The notes: generated from the sequence alone by a model not told the origin. Shown: positions 1 through 12,819, counted from the first letter of the stretch. The stretch: 64,000 nt of DNA from Paramecium sonneborni (GCA_905182985.1 CAJJDN010000110.1:75635-139634); one strand, 5' to 3'. A program made the numbers and translations.

Positions 1-583
1 TTGCTTAATTCAGACCAGAGAAATAACATTTATTATAAGTTGAAATAATTGAAGCTTTAGTTGAAAGATTACCTTCAGAAATATCTCAATCAATCAAACT
101 TTATATGATTGGATCTTGCAGAAATGCAGATGATGAACTTTTATTTCAAACTATTTAAGACACAATAAATAGAAAAAATCTTTAAGTATATAATAATTGA
201 ATTACGTTAGGATTATATAACAATGTATAAAAACTTGCCTTTTTAAGATATTCAAAAGCTTCTTACATCTGGGATGATTGGACTACATACAATGGAATAT
301 GAACATTTTGGAATTACTATGGTTGAAATGTTAGCTGCTGGTCTTATTGTTATAGCTCATAATTCAGCAGGCCCTAAATTAGATATATTAGCCAATGATA
401 TTGGATTTCTATGTGAAAACATTGAAGATTATGTGTTATCTGTTGTGAGAATTATGCAATTAACAGAGTAATTAATATATATTATTATATTTTAGTGAAG
501 AGAGAAGTAGATACTAATTAATGGGTAGAAAATAAGCAGTTAATTTTAGTGATGAGACTTTTAAGAATTTATTTAACATTTGA
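1..583 (+). CDS. ALG11: ALG11, GDP-Man:dolichol-linked alpha-1,2-mannosyltransferase, 3' part
   Basis: C-terminal half of the ER glycosyltransferase that adds alpha-1,2 mannoses to the lipid-linked N-glycan precursor on the cytosolic face. The gene enters from the left edge in frame 3. The family motifs AQFRPEK, then EHFGITMVEMLAAG and AHNSAGPKLDI, appear in order, matching the GT4 donor-binding half of ALG11. Two introns restore the frame: 186-210 (25 nt) and 468-495 (28 nt). After the second, the protein ends DETFKNLFNI and TGA at 581-583. The 5' half lies outside the window. The standard-code ORF at 274-471 is only the middle of exon 2. Confidence 0.88.
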
Positions 584-613
584 TTATTATAATATTTTCT
601 ATAAAAAAACTAA

Positions 614-1387
614 ATGATGATTGCTGAGGATTTTGATAGTGAAGTTTATGATACTTCACTTGATAAATTTAAAACTTATGAGGAATATTTGGATTCACAT
701 ATCACAAAAGAAGATCTTTTTTATTTAGAAGATATTGAATTGGCCAGATAATTGAAGGAATAAGGTTATCATGCAAAAACTGAAATCTTAAGTCGTGAAT
801 AATTTGAGGCTAAAAAGAAAGCAGTTGAAGAAGCTAGACTAAATTAAAATAAAGATAAAACTAAGGCACTTGCTCATACAGAAGTTAGTGATCCATCCAT
901 TATTGAAAAATCTCCTTTTCTTAGAGCATTAGCTGAAAGGTATTTATTAATCATCATTTATAGAGAGTTAAAAGTTTTAAATGGAAAATTATTAACAATT
1001 ATTTTTATCAGATTGGAATCAGCTAATTGTGAAGTAAGCGGTTACATTGATTATGCACATCGTTTAAAAAGCGAGGATTTTAAAATATATTTTGAAGGCA
1101 AAAAAAAATTATAACCTCGACCAACAGATCTTTCATATTATAATTGGAGAACAGGTTAATGTGTTTCAAATGATTCTCCAAATTTTAAAGTAGATGCTAA
1201 TTCTGGATAACAAGGGTTATTATTTAGAAATAAAAGAGATAGGAAGGTATTAATTTCTCTATTTATTTTAAAGGTCATTAATGTAGATCCAAATAAAAAA
1301 CCAGAAGATGGAATGACTAGAACAGAAATAGAATCTCCAGAAGCAATCTAAATTGTTTTGTATGATTATTACACAAGAAAAAAATGA
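614..1387 (+). CDS. CFAP299: CFAP299 (C4orf22 family) cilia- and flagella-associated protein
   Basis: About 240 residues, close to the roughly 230 of animal CFAP299. Family blocks seen in order are [25 protein letters not shown] (here [17 protein letters not shown]), [23 protein letters not shown] and VINVDPN. Two introns are removed: 940-963 (24 nt) and 1247-1273 (27 nt). Removing each restores the conserved text (ALAER|ELK and NKRDRK|VINVDP). Both intron lengths are multiples of three and neither contains an in-frame TGA, so retention would not be frame-disrupting. Start chosen at the first of two adjacent ATGs. It follows ALG11 by 30 bp. Confidence 0.9.
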
Positions 1388-1705
1388 ATTTTTTATGATT
1401 TAATTTATATTTAATATTAATTAATTTAGGCAAGTTCTTAATTTAATTATCCTATTGTGTTTAATTCTTGTTTAATATTATAACAATTATAAGTTAGAAA
1501 ATTAATTGAGATATTCATTAATATATTTTTTTATTTGTAAGAGTTTTACTTTATAAGGAAAATAATAATATCAAAATTACATTTCTAACTTTGTTCATCT
1601 TTATTTAAAATATAGTAAGAATCTAAATTAGTCTATTATTTAATTAAATCCACATTCCCTTTTTTATTTTTCTTATCATATTAAAAAGAGTGAGTCCCAG
1701 AAAAA

Positions 1706-4593
1706 ATGAATTCAGAATTAGGATCCATTACAGAACGTGCTCCATTAAAAACACAGCCAACTCTTCCAAAATAATCACTAAGACCAGCATTTTTAAAGAC
1801 TGTTAATTTGAAAACATTACATACAAATAGAATGAACTCATTTCAAAACAAAATATGGAGAGACAAAGCACTTTTAGTTCTTATGTAAGTGCTTCGCTTT
1901 ATCTCACTTATTACTCGTAGTCCCTTTGCATCAAAATTCTCTCTATTGGATAGAAATATGTTTAGAATTATTGGAGATAAAGCAGCTGACTTTAATTATT
2001 ACCTACTCCATGATTACTTTAAATATATGGTAATTTATTAATCTTATCAAGAAACCCTAATAATCATCTCGCGTTAAATATTTCTTATAATAGCATCTTT
2101 ATAAGATTTGTTACATGAAAGGGTTCATGGATTATGTGACTAACTTAAGACTTATCTTTGAACCTGAATCAATTATATTACTGCTTTGGAATATTATTAT
2201 GCTTATAAATATCAATCTAAATATACTGTATCTGACAGTTAAATTTTCTTTTGATTTTGAAAACTATCCACCTGAAAATTATCAATTTTGCGAAATTTAT
2301 CTGTTTAAATTGCCCTTTATATTATATATAATAGATGTAATCGTATAACTAAACACTTGCTACTATGAAGCTGGCTACTTAGTGAAAGATCGAAATAAGA
2401 TTTGGTACAACTTTTACAAAAATAGTATATTTCTAATTTTAAACTTTTAGATTTTTTTAATAATTTATTTATTTTAGTACCTACCTCAATTTACTTTTTA
2501 GCCTTCTAAAATTCATCACTCTATTTATTTATGCTATTAAAGACATTTTAAATCCCAACTATAACAGAAGCAATAATAGATAGAGTAGAGCTTACTACTA
2601 ATTATTGGATAATTTATGACTTAATAAGACTGATTTATGTAATTGTTTATGAGTCACATATATGTTGTTGTGGATTGTATTATGTAGGGCTTTTAAATAA
2701 GGAATCATCTTGGTTATTATAAAATGAACTTATATATGAAACTTGGATTATTAAATATGTAATAAGTTAATTTATTTTAGCTCAGTACATTCTATTGGAG
2801 CATTATAACTATGACTACTATAGGATATGGTGATATTACTCCTTAGAATTTGTTTGAGAAGAGTTTTCTTATTTTTGTAGCAATCTTTTCTTGTTGCACA
2901 TTTGGTTATTCAATCAACTGCATTGGATAAATAATTGGTTAGTTGTAATCAAAAAATCATTAAATCCGTGTTGATTTAAATGATCTAAAATAATACCTGA
3001 GAATAAGAGGATATAATAATAAATTATAGATTAAGATTCTTAGATTTTTTGAATATTTATGGAAAGATTAAAAAAATGAGAATCAATTGGATTTAAATAA
3101 ATTCAATCAGCAATTGCCTTCCCATCTTCATAGTGTAAGATAAATAATATTATAGGAAATGATGATAGATCTAAATATGAAGAGCATATCTAAGATTCCA
3201 TTTTTTAAAGAGAACTTTAATGAAGATTTTATATCTGCTTTAGCATCTAAATTTATTGAAGAAAAGTTAGTTCCATTCAATACTATATTTACAAAAAATG
3301 ATCCTAGTAATTATTTATACATTTTATGTGATGGTGAGATTGAATATTTTGTCGAAATACCAGAGGGTTCTGCTACTATTTTAAGTATTCAGACGATAGC
3401 AGGATAAGATGAAATATTTGGTTAGTAAGAATTTCTATTAGATCAAAACTATGAAATAAGCTGTAGATCTACAATATCATCAAGAATCCTTAAAATATCA
3501 AAAACGGATTTCAATGTCATAGCCAAGAAATTTGGATATGTATTTAAGTTGTTAATCATAGGAAAAATATTGCTAATTGAAAGACTTAGTTAAATTTTCT
3601 GGCCGATTTGATGAGTTTCATTTACATTGTGTTGGATGCAATAAATCGACACATATGTTATATTAATGTCCTATGTTGACTGGCTTTCCTAATAAAACTA
3701 AAATAATTATACAATATCGAAAAAATTAAACACAAGAAAGGAAATACCAATCAAGAAATAATTTAAAAAGACGATTATCTTCATTAATTTTTGAAGCATA
3801 AATATCTGATACAGTGCTCTATTATTTATTGAAAGACCCTAAACTATCTTAATAAATCAGTTCTTAATATTATATCTAAACCTTAAAGCAGTAGTAAATG
3901 TAAAAAGAATTATAACTTAACAATATGAATGGATAAAAATAGGTAAAAGATGAGATTAGATCAACTTAAAGAAAGCAATCTGTGTTGAATATAAAAGGGA
4001 GAAAACAATCTTCATATATAAAAAGATTGCCAGATTTTCTAAATGGTTAGTATATAAATTTTAAATCATTGCCTGATGATAAAAATAAATTAGGAGGGGA
4101 TTCATATTCTAAAGATATTTCTGCCTAACATTCAGAAACTCCTAGTCCTGAAAGAAAAATTAAAAATTAAGAAGAAATCAATATCTTTGAATAACATAGA
4201 ATCTCTGCAGATATTGCAAAGACTTTGTCATTCAAATCTATAAATCAAACCTCTTAGGATTAGGATTAAATAAATTCATAAACTGATAGTGTTAAAGAAA
4301 ATTCTTCTTTTTCATAGACTAGTAGTAAATCTCCTTCAACAGAGTCTAAAGGTGTCAGTCCTGGGATAGATTAAATAACATAGTATTATATGGGTACATA
4401 CAAAGATATTTTTGAGAAATTCGATAAATTCCAAGATTATTAAAATTACATGACACATATGAATTCTTCAAAGATTCTTGAGCAGCTCAATCTATTCAAA
4501 GAGACCTAAAATTTTACTGATTTCATGAACGTGAATTTCGTGAGAAAGCGTAGATCGAAACGCAGTAAATTGGTGATAAAAATTGATTATTGA
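1706..4593 (+). CDS. Six-TM potassium-channel-like protein with CNBD-like domain and CCHC knuckle
   Basis: About 931 residues after removing introns 2030-2051, 2425-2450, 2759-2780 and 3540-3561. A hydrophobic core S1-S6 is followed by a pore loop with selectivity filter TTIGYGD (about 2830). A C-linker and a cyclic-nucleotide-binding-like fold follow (PFFKENF near 3195, YLYILCDGEIEY near 3315). The architecture is that of ciliate EAG/CNG-like K+ channels at plasma or ciliary membrane. The S4 region (LLKTFQIPTITEAIIDRVE) has few basic residues. The phosphate-binding cassette reads FGQQEF rather than FGE, so voltage and ligand sensing may be weak; this is inference. After the CNBD comes HCVGCNKSTHMLYQCP, a C-x2-C-x4-H-x4-C knuckle. 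The remaining 300 residues are Ser/Gln-rich. Confidence 0.85.
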
Positions 4594-4612
4594 GATTATT
4601 ATTAATTTATTT

Positions 4613-6322
4613 ATGTACAGATTTAAACTCTGTTTTAATTATTCACGTTTAAATCAATCGCTTTCTGCTTTTTTGAAAAAGTACAAGACGAATTAGAAGA
4701 ATGTGATTTAAGTTGAGAATAAATAATTGGAAAAGGATAAAAGCTTACCAAGATAGCCTAACCCAATTCAAGATAAATTAACAATCTCTTAGGAAGATCA
4801 ATTAAAATAAAAATATCTGTTATAAAGAGTCAAAGTGATTGATTTAAATGAGAAGGATAATTACAGTCATTTTAATAGAGCACAATAATTGACTTTAGAT
4901 AAATAAATAAAACAATTGGAAGTAGATTATAAAGTAGAAGCAGAAGTATTGGAATTGTAGAAGAAGGGAGAATTATGTAATGATTTTAATAATAATTAAA
5001 GTGATCGATGATACTAAATTACCGAAACACTTCTTGGCAACTCTAGATAAACAAAGAAAAAGAGGTAAGAAAATGCTTAGAAAATACTTTATAAATGGAG
5101 AGCATCGTTACGTAAAGGAAAATATTTACAAATTTAGAAATGTTGCTGAATGGAGAAAATATATGAGATTTAAGAAACCTATCATAAATTAATTGAAAAT
5201 GGAATAATTTTAAAGATATCCAGGTACAACAAAAGGAAAGTATCCAATTTAAGATAAAAAAGGATTTACAAGTATTAATATATTAATAAATAATAGAATG
5301 GTTTAAAGAAAATCATACATAGAAAACTGTAGAAGCAATAGAATATTTAGTGAGAAAAGGTTATGGTAAAGTAGCTGATCATTTGAGCTTTAAAAAGAAA
5401 AAAAGATTTATAACAAAAAGAGCCTAAGCAAAAATAGATTTAAAAAAAACAATATAAAGAATGAAATAGGAAAAATATGAAAAAAATACTTGGGAAGTAG
5501 TTACTCCAGGATCTGTACTTTTTGTGGAAGAAACAATGATTGAATAATTAACAAAAGGGAATCCAATGAGAGATTTAGCATAGAATACTCATATAAAAAT
5601 TTAAACTCATATGCCTGAGGGAGAAATCTAACCATTGCCTGATAAATTTCCATTAAAGAAGACAAAACTAATTTATTATTTGGAAAGATGGTCATTTTTC
5701 AGATCATTTGGATCATATTAATTGTTGAAAGACTTAGTAGAAGGGAATGTTGAATCTAAGAAAAATGAAGCAATAAAATCAGCATCATTAAATACATATT
5801 ATTAAACATTACCTAAACATATTAGGGATAATCCAAATGTTAAAAATGTGTATAGAGGATTAGAATTTGCTAATAATTAAATGAGCTTGACTGAAAAAGA
5901 AACTTCATTAAATTTAGCAGCTAGATTATCATGTCCTTTTGATGAAATGAATTAGGAAGTATATGATTAAGGATCTGCTGGATATAGACCAATGATATCA
6001 AGATTTGATGAAGAGAGATTAATGTAAGATTAAGAAAATGAGCATGTTGATACTGCCGTCGTAATAAAAATTGTTTATGTAGAATCCTGATGCTGTATTC
6101 AAATATTTAGAACAAAGAGCACACACTCCAAGACATGTAGCTAAAGATGATATTCCTCTACCAGATTGGGCTGTCGATAAATCTGAAAGAGTAGATGATC
6201 TACCTGTTGATTACTATATCAATGATGATGGATTCTGGGATGATTACATTAAAGCTAAAGAAGAAAAGCATCTTAAAGATACTCCTATATCTGGAGGAAA
6301 AAAATATTTTAGACATATTTGA
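4613..6322 (+). CDS. Unrecognised basic protein, possible mitochondrial import
   Basis: About 545 residues after introns 4977-5001 (25 nt), 5272-5296 (25 nt) and 6061-6082 (22 nt); spliced length divides by three. The N-terminus MYRFKLCFNYSRLNQSLSAF is rich in Arg/Lys/Ser/aromatics and lacks acidic residues, as in mitochondrial presequences. The body is Lys/Gln-rich and includes RKRGKKMLRKYF and a tail with TPRHVAKDDIPLPDWAVDK. I do not recognise the family; a lineage-specific mitoribosomal or mitochondrial protein is possible but unproven. It starts 19 bp after the channel gene. Confidence 0.7.
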
Positions 6323-6354
6323 AAGAGTATTTTATAATAATAACATTATCTTAT

Positions 6355-8369
6355 ATGTTTCTGTGGCCTGACGGATATAATCGCTAACCTTAAAATCCAT
6401 TAAAATAACTAATTGAGAAGACTCAAGGAGACATTTTGCTGTTGTTAGAAGAAGACCTTTTTATCAAATAAGCAAAATTGGGAGACACATTAGCTGTTGA
6501 AACACTAGTACAAGGTACTGTTGGCTTACTAGAAGTTATGTTTATGGATTATAAATATGTTTTAAGTGAACATTTTGAACAATTAACTAATCAGTATTCC
6601 ATCATGTGGGAATTGATAGATCTTAAACTTCCAAAAGTTAATGCTCAAATTCTGGTAAATATATCATTCTAATTATAGACTCATTGGGAATTAGTATTCT
6701 CATTATTAGATAATGAATTAACTGTAGAAATTTAATGGTATTTTGCTTTACGCGTCATCACTTTTGTTAGTTAAGAAAAGTCTACTCTACTTAATAATCA
6801 TTAAGATAAGTTAATCAAATTATATCAACATCTGGAATATACATATGTTGCTTAAATCATCACAGAAATGATGATTACTCCTTCAAATTTAAATTAACAA
6901 TAATTTATCAGTAAAGGCATCCAAGAATTCCATTTACTAACTGAATTGCAAGCTATCAACTTTACTTATATTATACATGAACTCTTTACCAAAATTAAGA
7001 AATAAGATATCATAGAATTCATAATTACCAGTTCTATTTTATCTAAAATGTTTGAAGTTATATAATCAACTAATAATATGTATTATTACTTTACTAAACT
7101 CTAGAATTGCCAAAAATGCTGCTCATATAATTTCGATCATCTCTAACCATTACTCAAATGAATTGTAAAATTTAGATTTAGAGGAAGAAGAATCAGAACT
7201 TATCACTACTTAATTCCATTCTACTATTTTTTACCAAAGTGTCAAAAACAATTTATAGATTATAAATAATATATTCAAACACCATTGTGATCACAATTTA
7301 AGAATTACCCAATTAATTATTAAATTGATTGAAGTAAACTTTTATCCCTACTTATTAGGTTATTGATAATCTAGTTAGAATTACAGATATTTCACTCTGG
7401 GAATCCATGCATAAAGCATAAATCATGGTTTCAATCATACGCTTATGCAGCATCTATCAAAAATCAGACATTCTCTCTTCTTAAGTAGAAAGAATGCTTT
7501 TTTATATTTTTGAAAGAGCCTTAAATGATAATCATCCCTTTTGGGCATTTTAATTTATTAAGGTCTATCAAATACAAAATAATACTAATTCTATGTTTAA
7601 TAGATAAGTTTTTGCTTTTGAATAATAGTTAAATACAAAAATTACCAAAGAATTCGATTATATCACATATGATACTTAAATTCTAGAAATTAATTCGGAA
7701 TTACAACAATCTAAAATTTGGGATAGAAAGAAATGGGAAATAAAAATATAACAATGTGAAAATTAAAAAAAATTAGGTTCTTAAATGTAAATCAACGAAG
7801 ATGAAACAAAATTGATTGAAATTAATAACACTGAGAATGTAAATTTATGCATTTTAGATGAAAAGAAAACAGAAGAAGAGAAGATTCGAGAAGGAGAATA
7901 AAAAGAAAAAGAAGAAAATATTCAAGAATAAAATGTCGAAGAATAAAAACCGAATGTTAATGAAAATCAGTAAATAGAGGATTAAGTTGTTGAAAGTGAA
8001 TCAGATTCATAATCATCTTCTTCAAATGATTCTAATGAAGAAATAAAAGAAAATGAAGATTAAAATAATAAAAATACTTTTATGAGTTAATCTGGAAATT
8101 TAGAATACTTAGGATTCTAAAACAGAAAAAACAAGTTAAATTTGGAACAAATAGAGAAGTTAAGAAAAAAGTCAATTCAATTTGAAAAGATTTCATAACA
8201 TATGACTCAAGCTGGGAGAAGACTTTCATTATAAGCAGGTCTAAATATAAAAGAACTTAGTCCAACTTATTTAGAGTTTAAACTTGATTTAGAAAAAAAG
8301 GTTCTCCGTAATATAAACGACAATTAAATATTAAAAGTAGATGAATTAGATTAAAGTATCAATCAATGA
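6355..8369 (+). CDS. SAPS-domain protein (PP6/Sit4 phosphatase regulatory subunit-like)
   Basis: About 654 residues after introns 7080-7104 and 7334-7358 (both 25 nt). The N-terminal 450 residues are helical. They start MFLWPDGYNRQPQNPLKQLI and include GDILLLLEEDLFIKQAKLGD, a NNIIAKNAAHIISIISNHY segment and KLIEVIDNLVRITDISLWES. This order fits the SAPS family, which binds Sit4/PP6 catalytic subunits and selects substrates. An acidic Glu/Ser/Gln linker follows from about 7860, then a basic C-terminus. Identification rests on layout and a few blocks, so another HEAT-like scaffold is possible. Its last 11 bases overlap the convergent gene on the minus strand. Confidence 0.62.
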
Positions 8370-8928
8370 ATAGCTTTGTATCAAAATTATCGTCAATAAT
8401 ATTCCATCCTCCGATTCCCCATTCATTCTTATTAAATTAAGATTCTTTTGGTTTTTGTTTTTTGTCATTACAAATTTAGGTTTTAAATAGATTTGAATAA
8501 GATGGCTTTTGAACTACTGGACTTCTACAAACTGCAGGTGCTGTCTCAATTCTGATGTATTCTTCAGGAGAATGTCTAGTTTGTCTAAATCCAGATTTCA
8601 AACGAAGGTTCTTAAGAGCAGGACATCTACTATGAATACGATCAGTTTAAAATAAAAGAATAGGTTAAGCAGGAAGAGTTTTTAGAGTACAAATAGGTAG
8701 TGATGTATCTCTTTCTTTGAAAATTTTCTTTGTTTAAAATAATGATTTTATGAGTAGAGGGTTTTTTAATTGAATAGGTTATCTGATACCATATTTAGAT
8801 GTTTAAATATTTAAATACTAAGGATATTTCTTAAGTAAGATATCATTCTATGCTTTTCTAGTTTGATTGAGATATTATCGAATACTTTCTTTGTTTTATT
8901 GGCAATCAATTATCAATTCTTTATCCAT
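8359..8928 (-). CDS. Hypothetical basic protein, 189 aa, single exon
   Basis: One uninterrupted frame with TAA/TAG as Gln, from ATG at 8928 to TGA at 8359. The protein starts MDKELIIDCQQNKESIRQYL. It is rich in Lys, Gln and Pro in the middle (RCPALKNLRLKSGFRQTRHS) and ends NEWGIGGWNIIDDNFDTKLF. There is no signal peptide or membrane segment and I do not recognise a family. It is convergent with the SAPS gene and shares 11 coding bases with it. Confidence 0.7.
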
Positions 8929-9024
8929 TATATAATATTTAATGTTTATTTTAGTCTTATTTGGTTATAAGCAATATAAAGTTTTCACAATAGATGTTTT
9001 AGGAAGTACATTATTGGATTGTAT

Positions 9025-9255
9025 ATGGAGTTAAGCAATAAAGGAAATAACTAAAGTAAATTTGATCTAGGAATTCAAAATAGCTACTTACAGCCAAAGA
9101 TGAATAACATTAGAAAGATTAAAAGAGTGCCTAATAGAAAATATCCTCAAATGAGAAGAGAATATCAGCAATCAATCAATAATTATAAGAGGAAGGGTTA
9201 CTTGAAGCACCAACAGGAAAAAAAGTTACAAAATGCATATTAATATCTAGGATGA
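9025..9255 (+). CDS. Short overlapping ORF, uncertain
   Basis: A 76-residue frame (MELSNKGNNQSKFDLGIQNS...) very rich in Lys, Arg and Gln. It overlaps the start of the next ORF by 23 bases in another frame. I could not find a GT...AG intron that joins the two. It may be a separate small gene, a 5' exon with an unusual junction, or chance. Confidence 0.25.
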
Positions 9256-9757
9256 CAAAAAGGGAGCTAAACCACCTCCTCAAAAGAAAGGGAAAGATGC
9301 ACCTCCAAGCAATCCTTTAGAAGCAGAAAAATTGGAGTTATAAAAGGATACTGAGAAATAATAAGAGTATGTCACAAAATATACTGATAAATTGAACAAG
9401 ATTAAAGTTATTATGGAGAAGTTTAAGGATTTGAATGAGAAATATCATAATGATTAATTAGTTATAGAATTATGTGATAAAACTGGTGAGCGTAAATTTG
9501 TGAAAACAAAATTAGATGGGATTGCAAATACATTTTTAAGTGATAAAGGAACTTATATCCTAGCTTATTTACAAGCACCAGCTACTCGTAAATTTTATAT
9601 CATTAATCAAATAGCTGATGAAGAAGAATAGTTGCTGGCTTTAGAATTTGAAGGTTATTTAGCAAGAACAGTTGATGAAGATATTGGAGCAGTGGAAGAA
9701 CCACTATTATAATTATAACCAAAAAAAGACGATAAAAAGAAAAAAGGAAAAAAATGA
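9233..9757 (+). CDS. Hypothetical charged coiled-coil protein, 174 aa
   Basis: Single exon beginning MHINIQDDKKGAKPPPQKKG. A Lys/Pro-rich head is followed by a helical region (LEAEKLELQKDTEKQQEYV, LNKIKVIMEKFKDLNEKY), a compact segment around QAPATRKFYIINQIADEEEQ, and a polylysine tail ending in TGA at 9755-9757. The layout resembles small axonemal or basal-body proteins, but no family is recognised. The true start may lie upstream if an unrecognised 5' exon exists. Confidence 0.6.
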
Positions 9758-9999
9758 TTTATTTACAATTTCATTTGATAATCAAATGCCCTTCTCATTT
9801 ATATTATGTTAGGATTTCAATTTTTTATTCTGAGTTTTCTGCCTTTATAAATAATTTCCACGCTTCTTTGTATTTTGATATACATCTCCTTAAACATAAT
9901 TCTTCAGGAGTTTCGATGTACATATTAAGACTCAAATTTGTGCAGTGTTTTAGACATGTTGTTTACATCAATTGATTTTACATATATATTAAATAAAAT

Positions 10000-12084
10000 A
10001 TGGCTCATTTATATAAAAATGCATCCCAAAACAACCTTTATCAATCTCAAACAATTCCTAATTTCAGGACGGCAAATCCTGTTGTTTCTTCTCTACCTAA
10101 ATATAATGATTGGTTAGGATCCCAAGAAGGCAATCTACTATTAAATGCACTCAAAAAAGAAAATCATGCCCTGAAAGAACATGTATCTAAAGTAATAGTA
10201 TTCTTAGAATTAAACAATAGAAGGATATCTTAAAAATGTTGTCAAAGTATTTGACTCTTTGAATGTTGAAAACTCTAATTTGAGAAAAGAAATTGAATAA
10301 AGGACTGAAGATTTACAACGGATAATTGAATCTACAACTATCAATCAAACTTTAAATGAATAGGATCTCAAGCATAAAATATAATTGTATGATGATGAAA
10401 TTAGAGTACTTAATTAGCATCTTAACAATATTAAAGGAGGAGATTAAATGTAGAAATCTCTTTTGGAGGAAAAGGAAATTTAACTTAAGAAATCTAAAGA
10501 ATTAATTTTAAGATTAGAATCCAATATTAGTATTATGTATTAGAAAGAAAAAGACATTTCAAATGAAGCACAAACTAAAGATCTAAAAATTAAAGAATTA
10601 ACTGATAAATATAATGAATTAAATAAAAAGTAAAGGCCATTGGAAGAAAAAGTAAGATCATTAAATTTATAAAATGATAATTTGACATAAAAAGTTGATT
10701 AATTGGAAAAAGCAAAAAAAAAAATTGAAGAAGATGAAGATGGAAAAGTCAAAGATTTGTTTTCTCAAAATTATTAATAGAGAAATGATTTAGAACATCT
10801 AAAACATTTATGTAGTCAATAAGAATTATAAATAAAAGAATTAAAATCTGAATTAAGTTTCTTCAAATAAGAGAACTACCCATAATAAATAATCATATTA
10901 AAATAAGAGGCAAATAATATTTAGTAAGAATTGATATTGGAATAAAAGAGACACAACAACTCAACACAAAGAGAACAATCTTTAAATTAGTAACTTACTT
11001 CTACTAATTTATTGTTAGATGGGTTATAAAATAAATATAATCTATTGTTATAGGATTATGAAAAATTAAAATAAGATTATGATAATGATATGGAAAAAAT
11101 GAATTAAAAATCAAAATAAATGCTTGAAAAATAAAAGATATTAAATTAATAAAATATCTCAGATCTAAATTTAGAAATCTAAAAATTAGAATTTAGAATA
11201 AAAGAACTCAACTTACAGATTGATTTACTACAAAAGGAGAATTAATTAAAAGAAAAACAATTATTAGAAATGAAATAATTATAAATGGATTTGGAAAACT
11301 CAAGGAGAGAATTGATTGAATAAAAAACTATTATTGTTTAAAGAGATCACAAAATTGAAATTTTAACTTAATAATATAATGAACATATGGAGAGTTTAAA
11401 AAAAAAGTATTAAGATTTGGATGAGAGATATAATAATTTATAAGAACTGTTTAGAAAAGAGTAAGAAAAAAATGATAGTCTATTTAAATAGAATGAAAAG
11501 ATGTAATGGTATAAAGAATAGTATGATGAGATTGAAGAAAGATTAAGAAAAATGAAACTATTATAAGAGAGTTAGAGAATAGAAATTACAACTTATTAAT
11601 CAAAAATTAATACATTAGAGATTGAAATTGAAGAAATTAAATAATCTTACAGTACAAATTAATAGGAAATGGTTTAAATATAAGCATATACAAGAAAATT
11701 AGAAAAGCAAATTGAAGAAGTAGAATAATTGAAATAAGAGAATAAAACTTTGAGAGAAACAAATTTTAGAGAAGCCATAGCATTTTAGAACACAAATTAA
11801 ACACATCATAGAAAATCAACTATTTCAAAATAGGAAGAATAAGATTCTGGATCAAAAGAGCCTGCAAATATATATACAAGAGGATTTAATGTTACATCTA
11901 AGTATTTTATTTGATTGATTTTAGTAAAACCTTGACTACTTAACCATCTCATTAATAATTAAAATAATAACAATTGCAGAGAATGAGCAATCAAAATTCA
12001 AACCAAGATTTAAAGAATTATGATGTTCAAACAGATTTGGAATACAGAAATTATCCATATAGAACATATTATAAAAATAAATGA
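10000..12084 (+). CDS. Long coiled-coil protein, 678 aa
   Basis: Introns 10183-10207 (25 nt) and 11902-11924 (23 nt) are removed. The first 60 residues are non-helical (MAHLYKNASQNNLYQSQTIP). About 550 residues of Lys/Glu/Gln/Leu heptads follow, for example around KIKELTDKYNELNKK and ELIEQKTIIVQRDHKIEIL. The C-terminus is Gln/Asn-rich and ends YPYRTYYKNK. Without the second intron the frame stops at 11914; splicing it adds about 50 residues. It probably has a structural role at basal body, cilium or cortex, inferred from composition only. Confidence 0.78.
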
Positions 12085-12208
12085 TCTAAATAATAAATAA
12101 AAATATTAAAAATTGTTTAGTTCTATAACCATAAAGAAATAATTTAAAATTTATCTTGAGAAAGATAATTATAAAATAAATTTAGATTTAATTGAATTAA
12201 AATAATAA

Positions 12209-12819
12209 ATGAGTGAAAATTAAGAAAGTAATCGTGATAGAGAAATAAGAGAGTAAATGAAAAAGTAGTATATGGAAGAAGAAGCTAAACTTTAATAGGG
12301 AATGGAAGAAGAAGAATCAGCTTTGAGAGATTATTTTAAAAATATTCAAAAACCACTTCCAAGTGATCCTACTATAATTCGTAATTGCTAATGCTATATA
12401 TTAAAGGCAGAAAAAGATATAATGAGAAAATGGCTACATATTAGGAAGTTATAAAAGACATATCATTAAAAGAGATGGTTAAAACAATTTGGCAATATCA
12501 AGCAAGTACACCAGAAGAGAATGAAACATTATATGACTGCAAATAATATTTTAAATGGAGATGTTATGAAGGAATGGGTGCATGTTTAGCAATGACCAGT
12601 TTTATATCTTTTTGGAATAGACGATACCTATCTTATACAGCTAAAGGATTAGGAGTTTTAGTTGGTTTAGGAACTGGTTTTGCTATGGGTTTTTTGAGAT
12701 CAACTCAATATACTCTTTAAAGATTAGAAGAACTTGGTTAAGATTATTATCTTGGAAGATTAGCGATTAATGAAATTGAAGATTTTAGAATGGACAAAGT
12801 AATTAAGAAAAATATTTGA
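12209..12819 (+). CDS. Small membrane protein with two hydrophobic segments, 194 aa
   Basis: One intron (12381-12406, 26 nt) joins an acidic, Gln/Glu-rich head (MSENQESNRDREIREQMKKQ) to a body with two adjacent hydrophobic stretches. These are GMGACLAMTSFISFW, and a Gly-rich segment GLGVLVGLGTGFAMGFL separated from the first by a short basic loop (NRRYLS). The glycine-patterned hairpin resembles small organelle membrane proteins, but no family is recognised. Confidence 0.72.
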
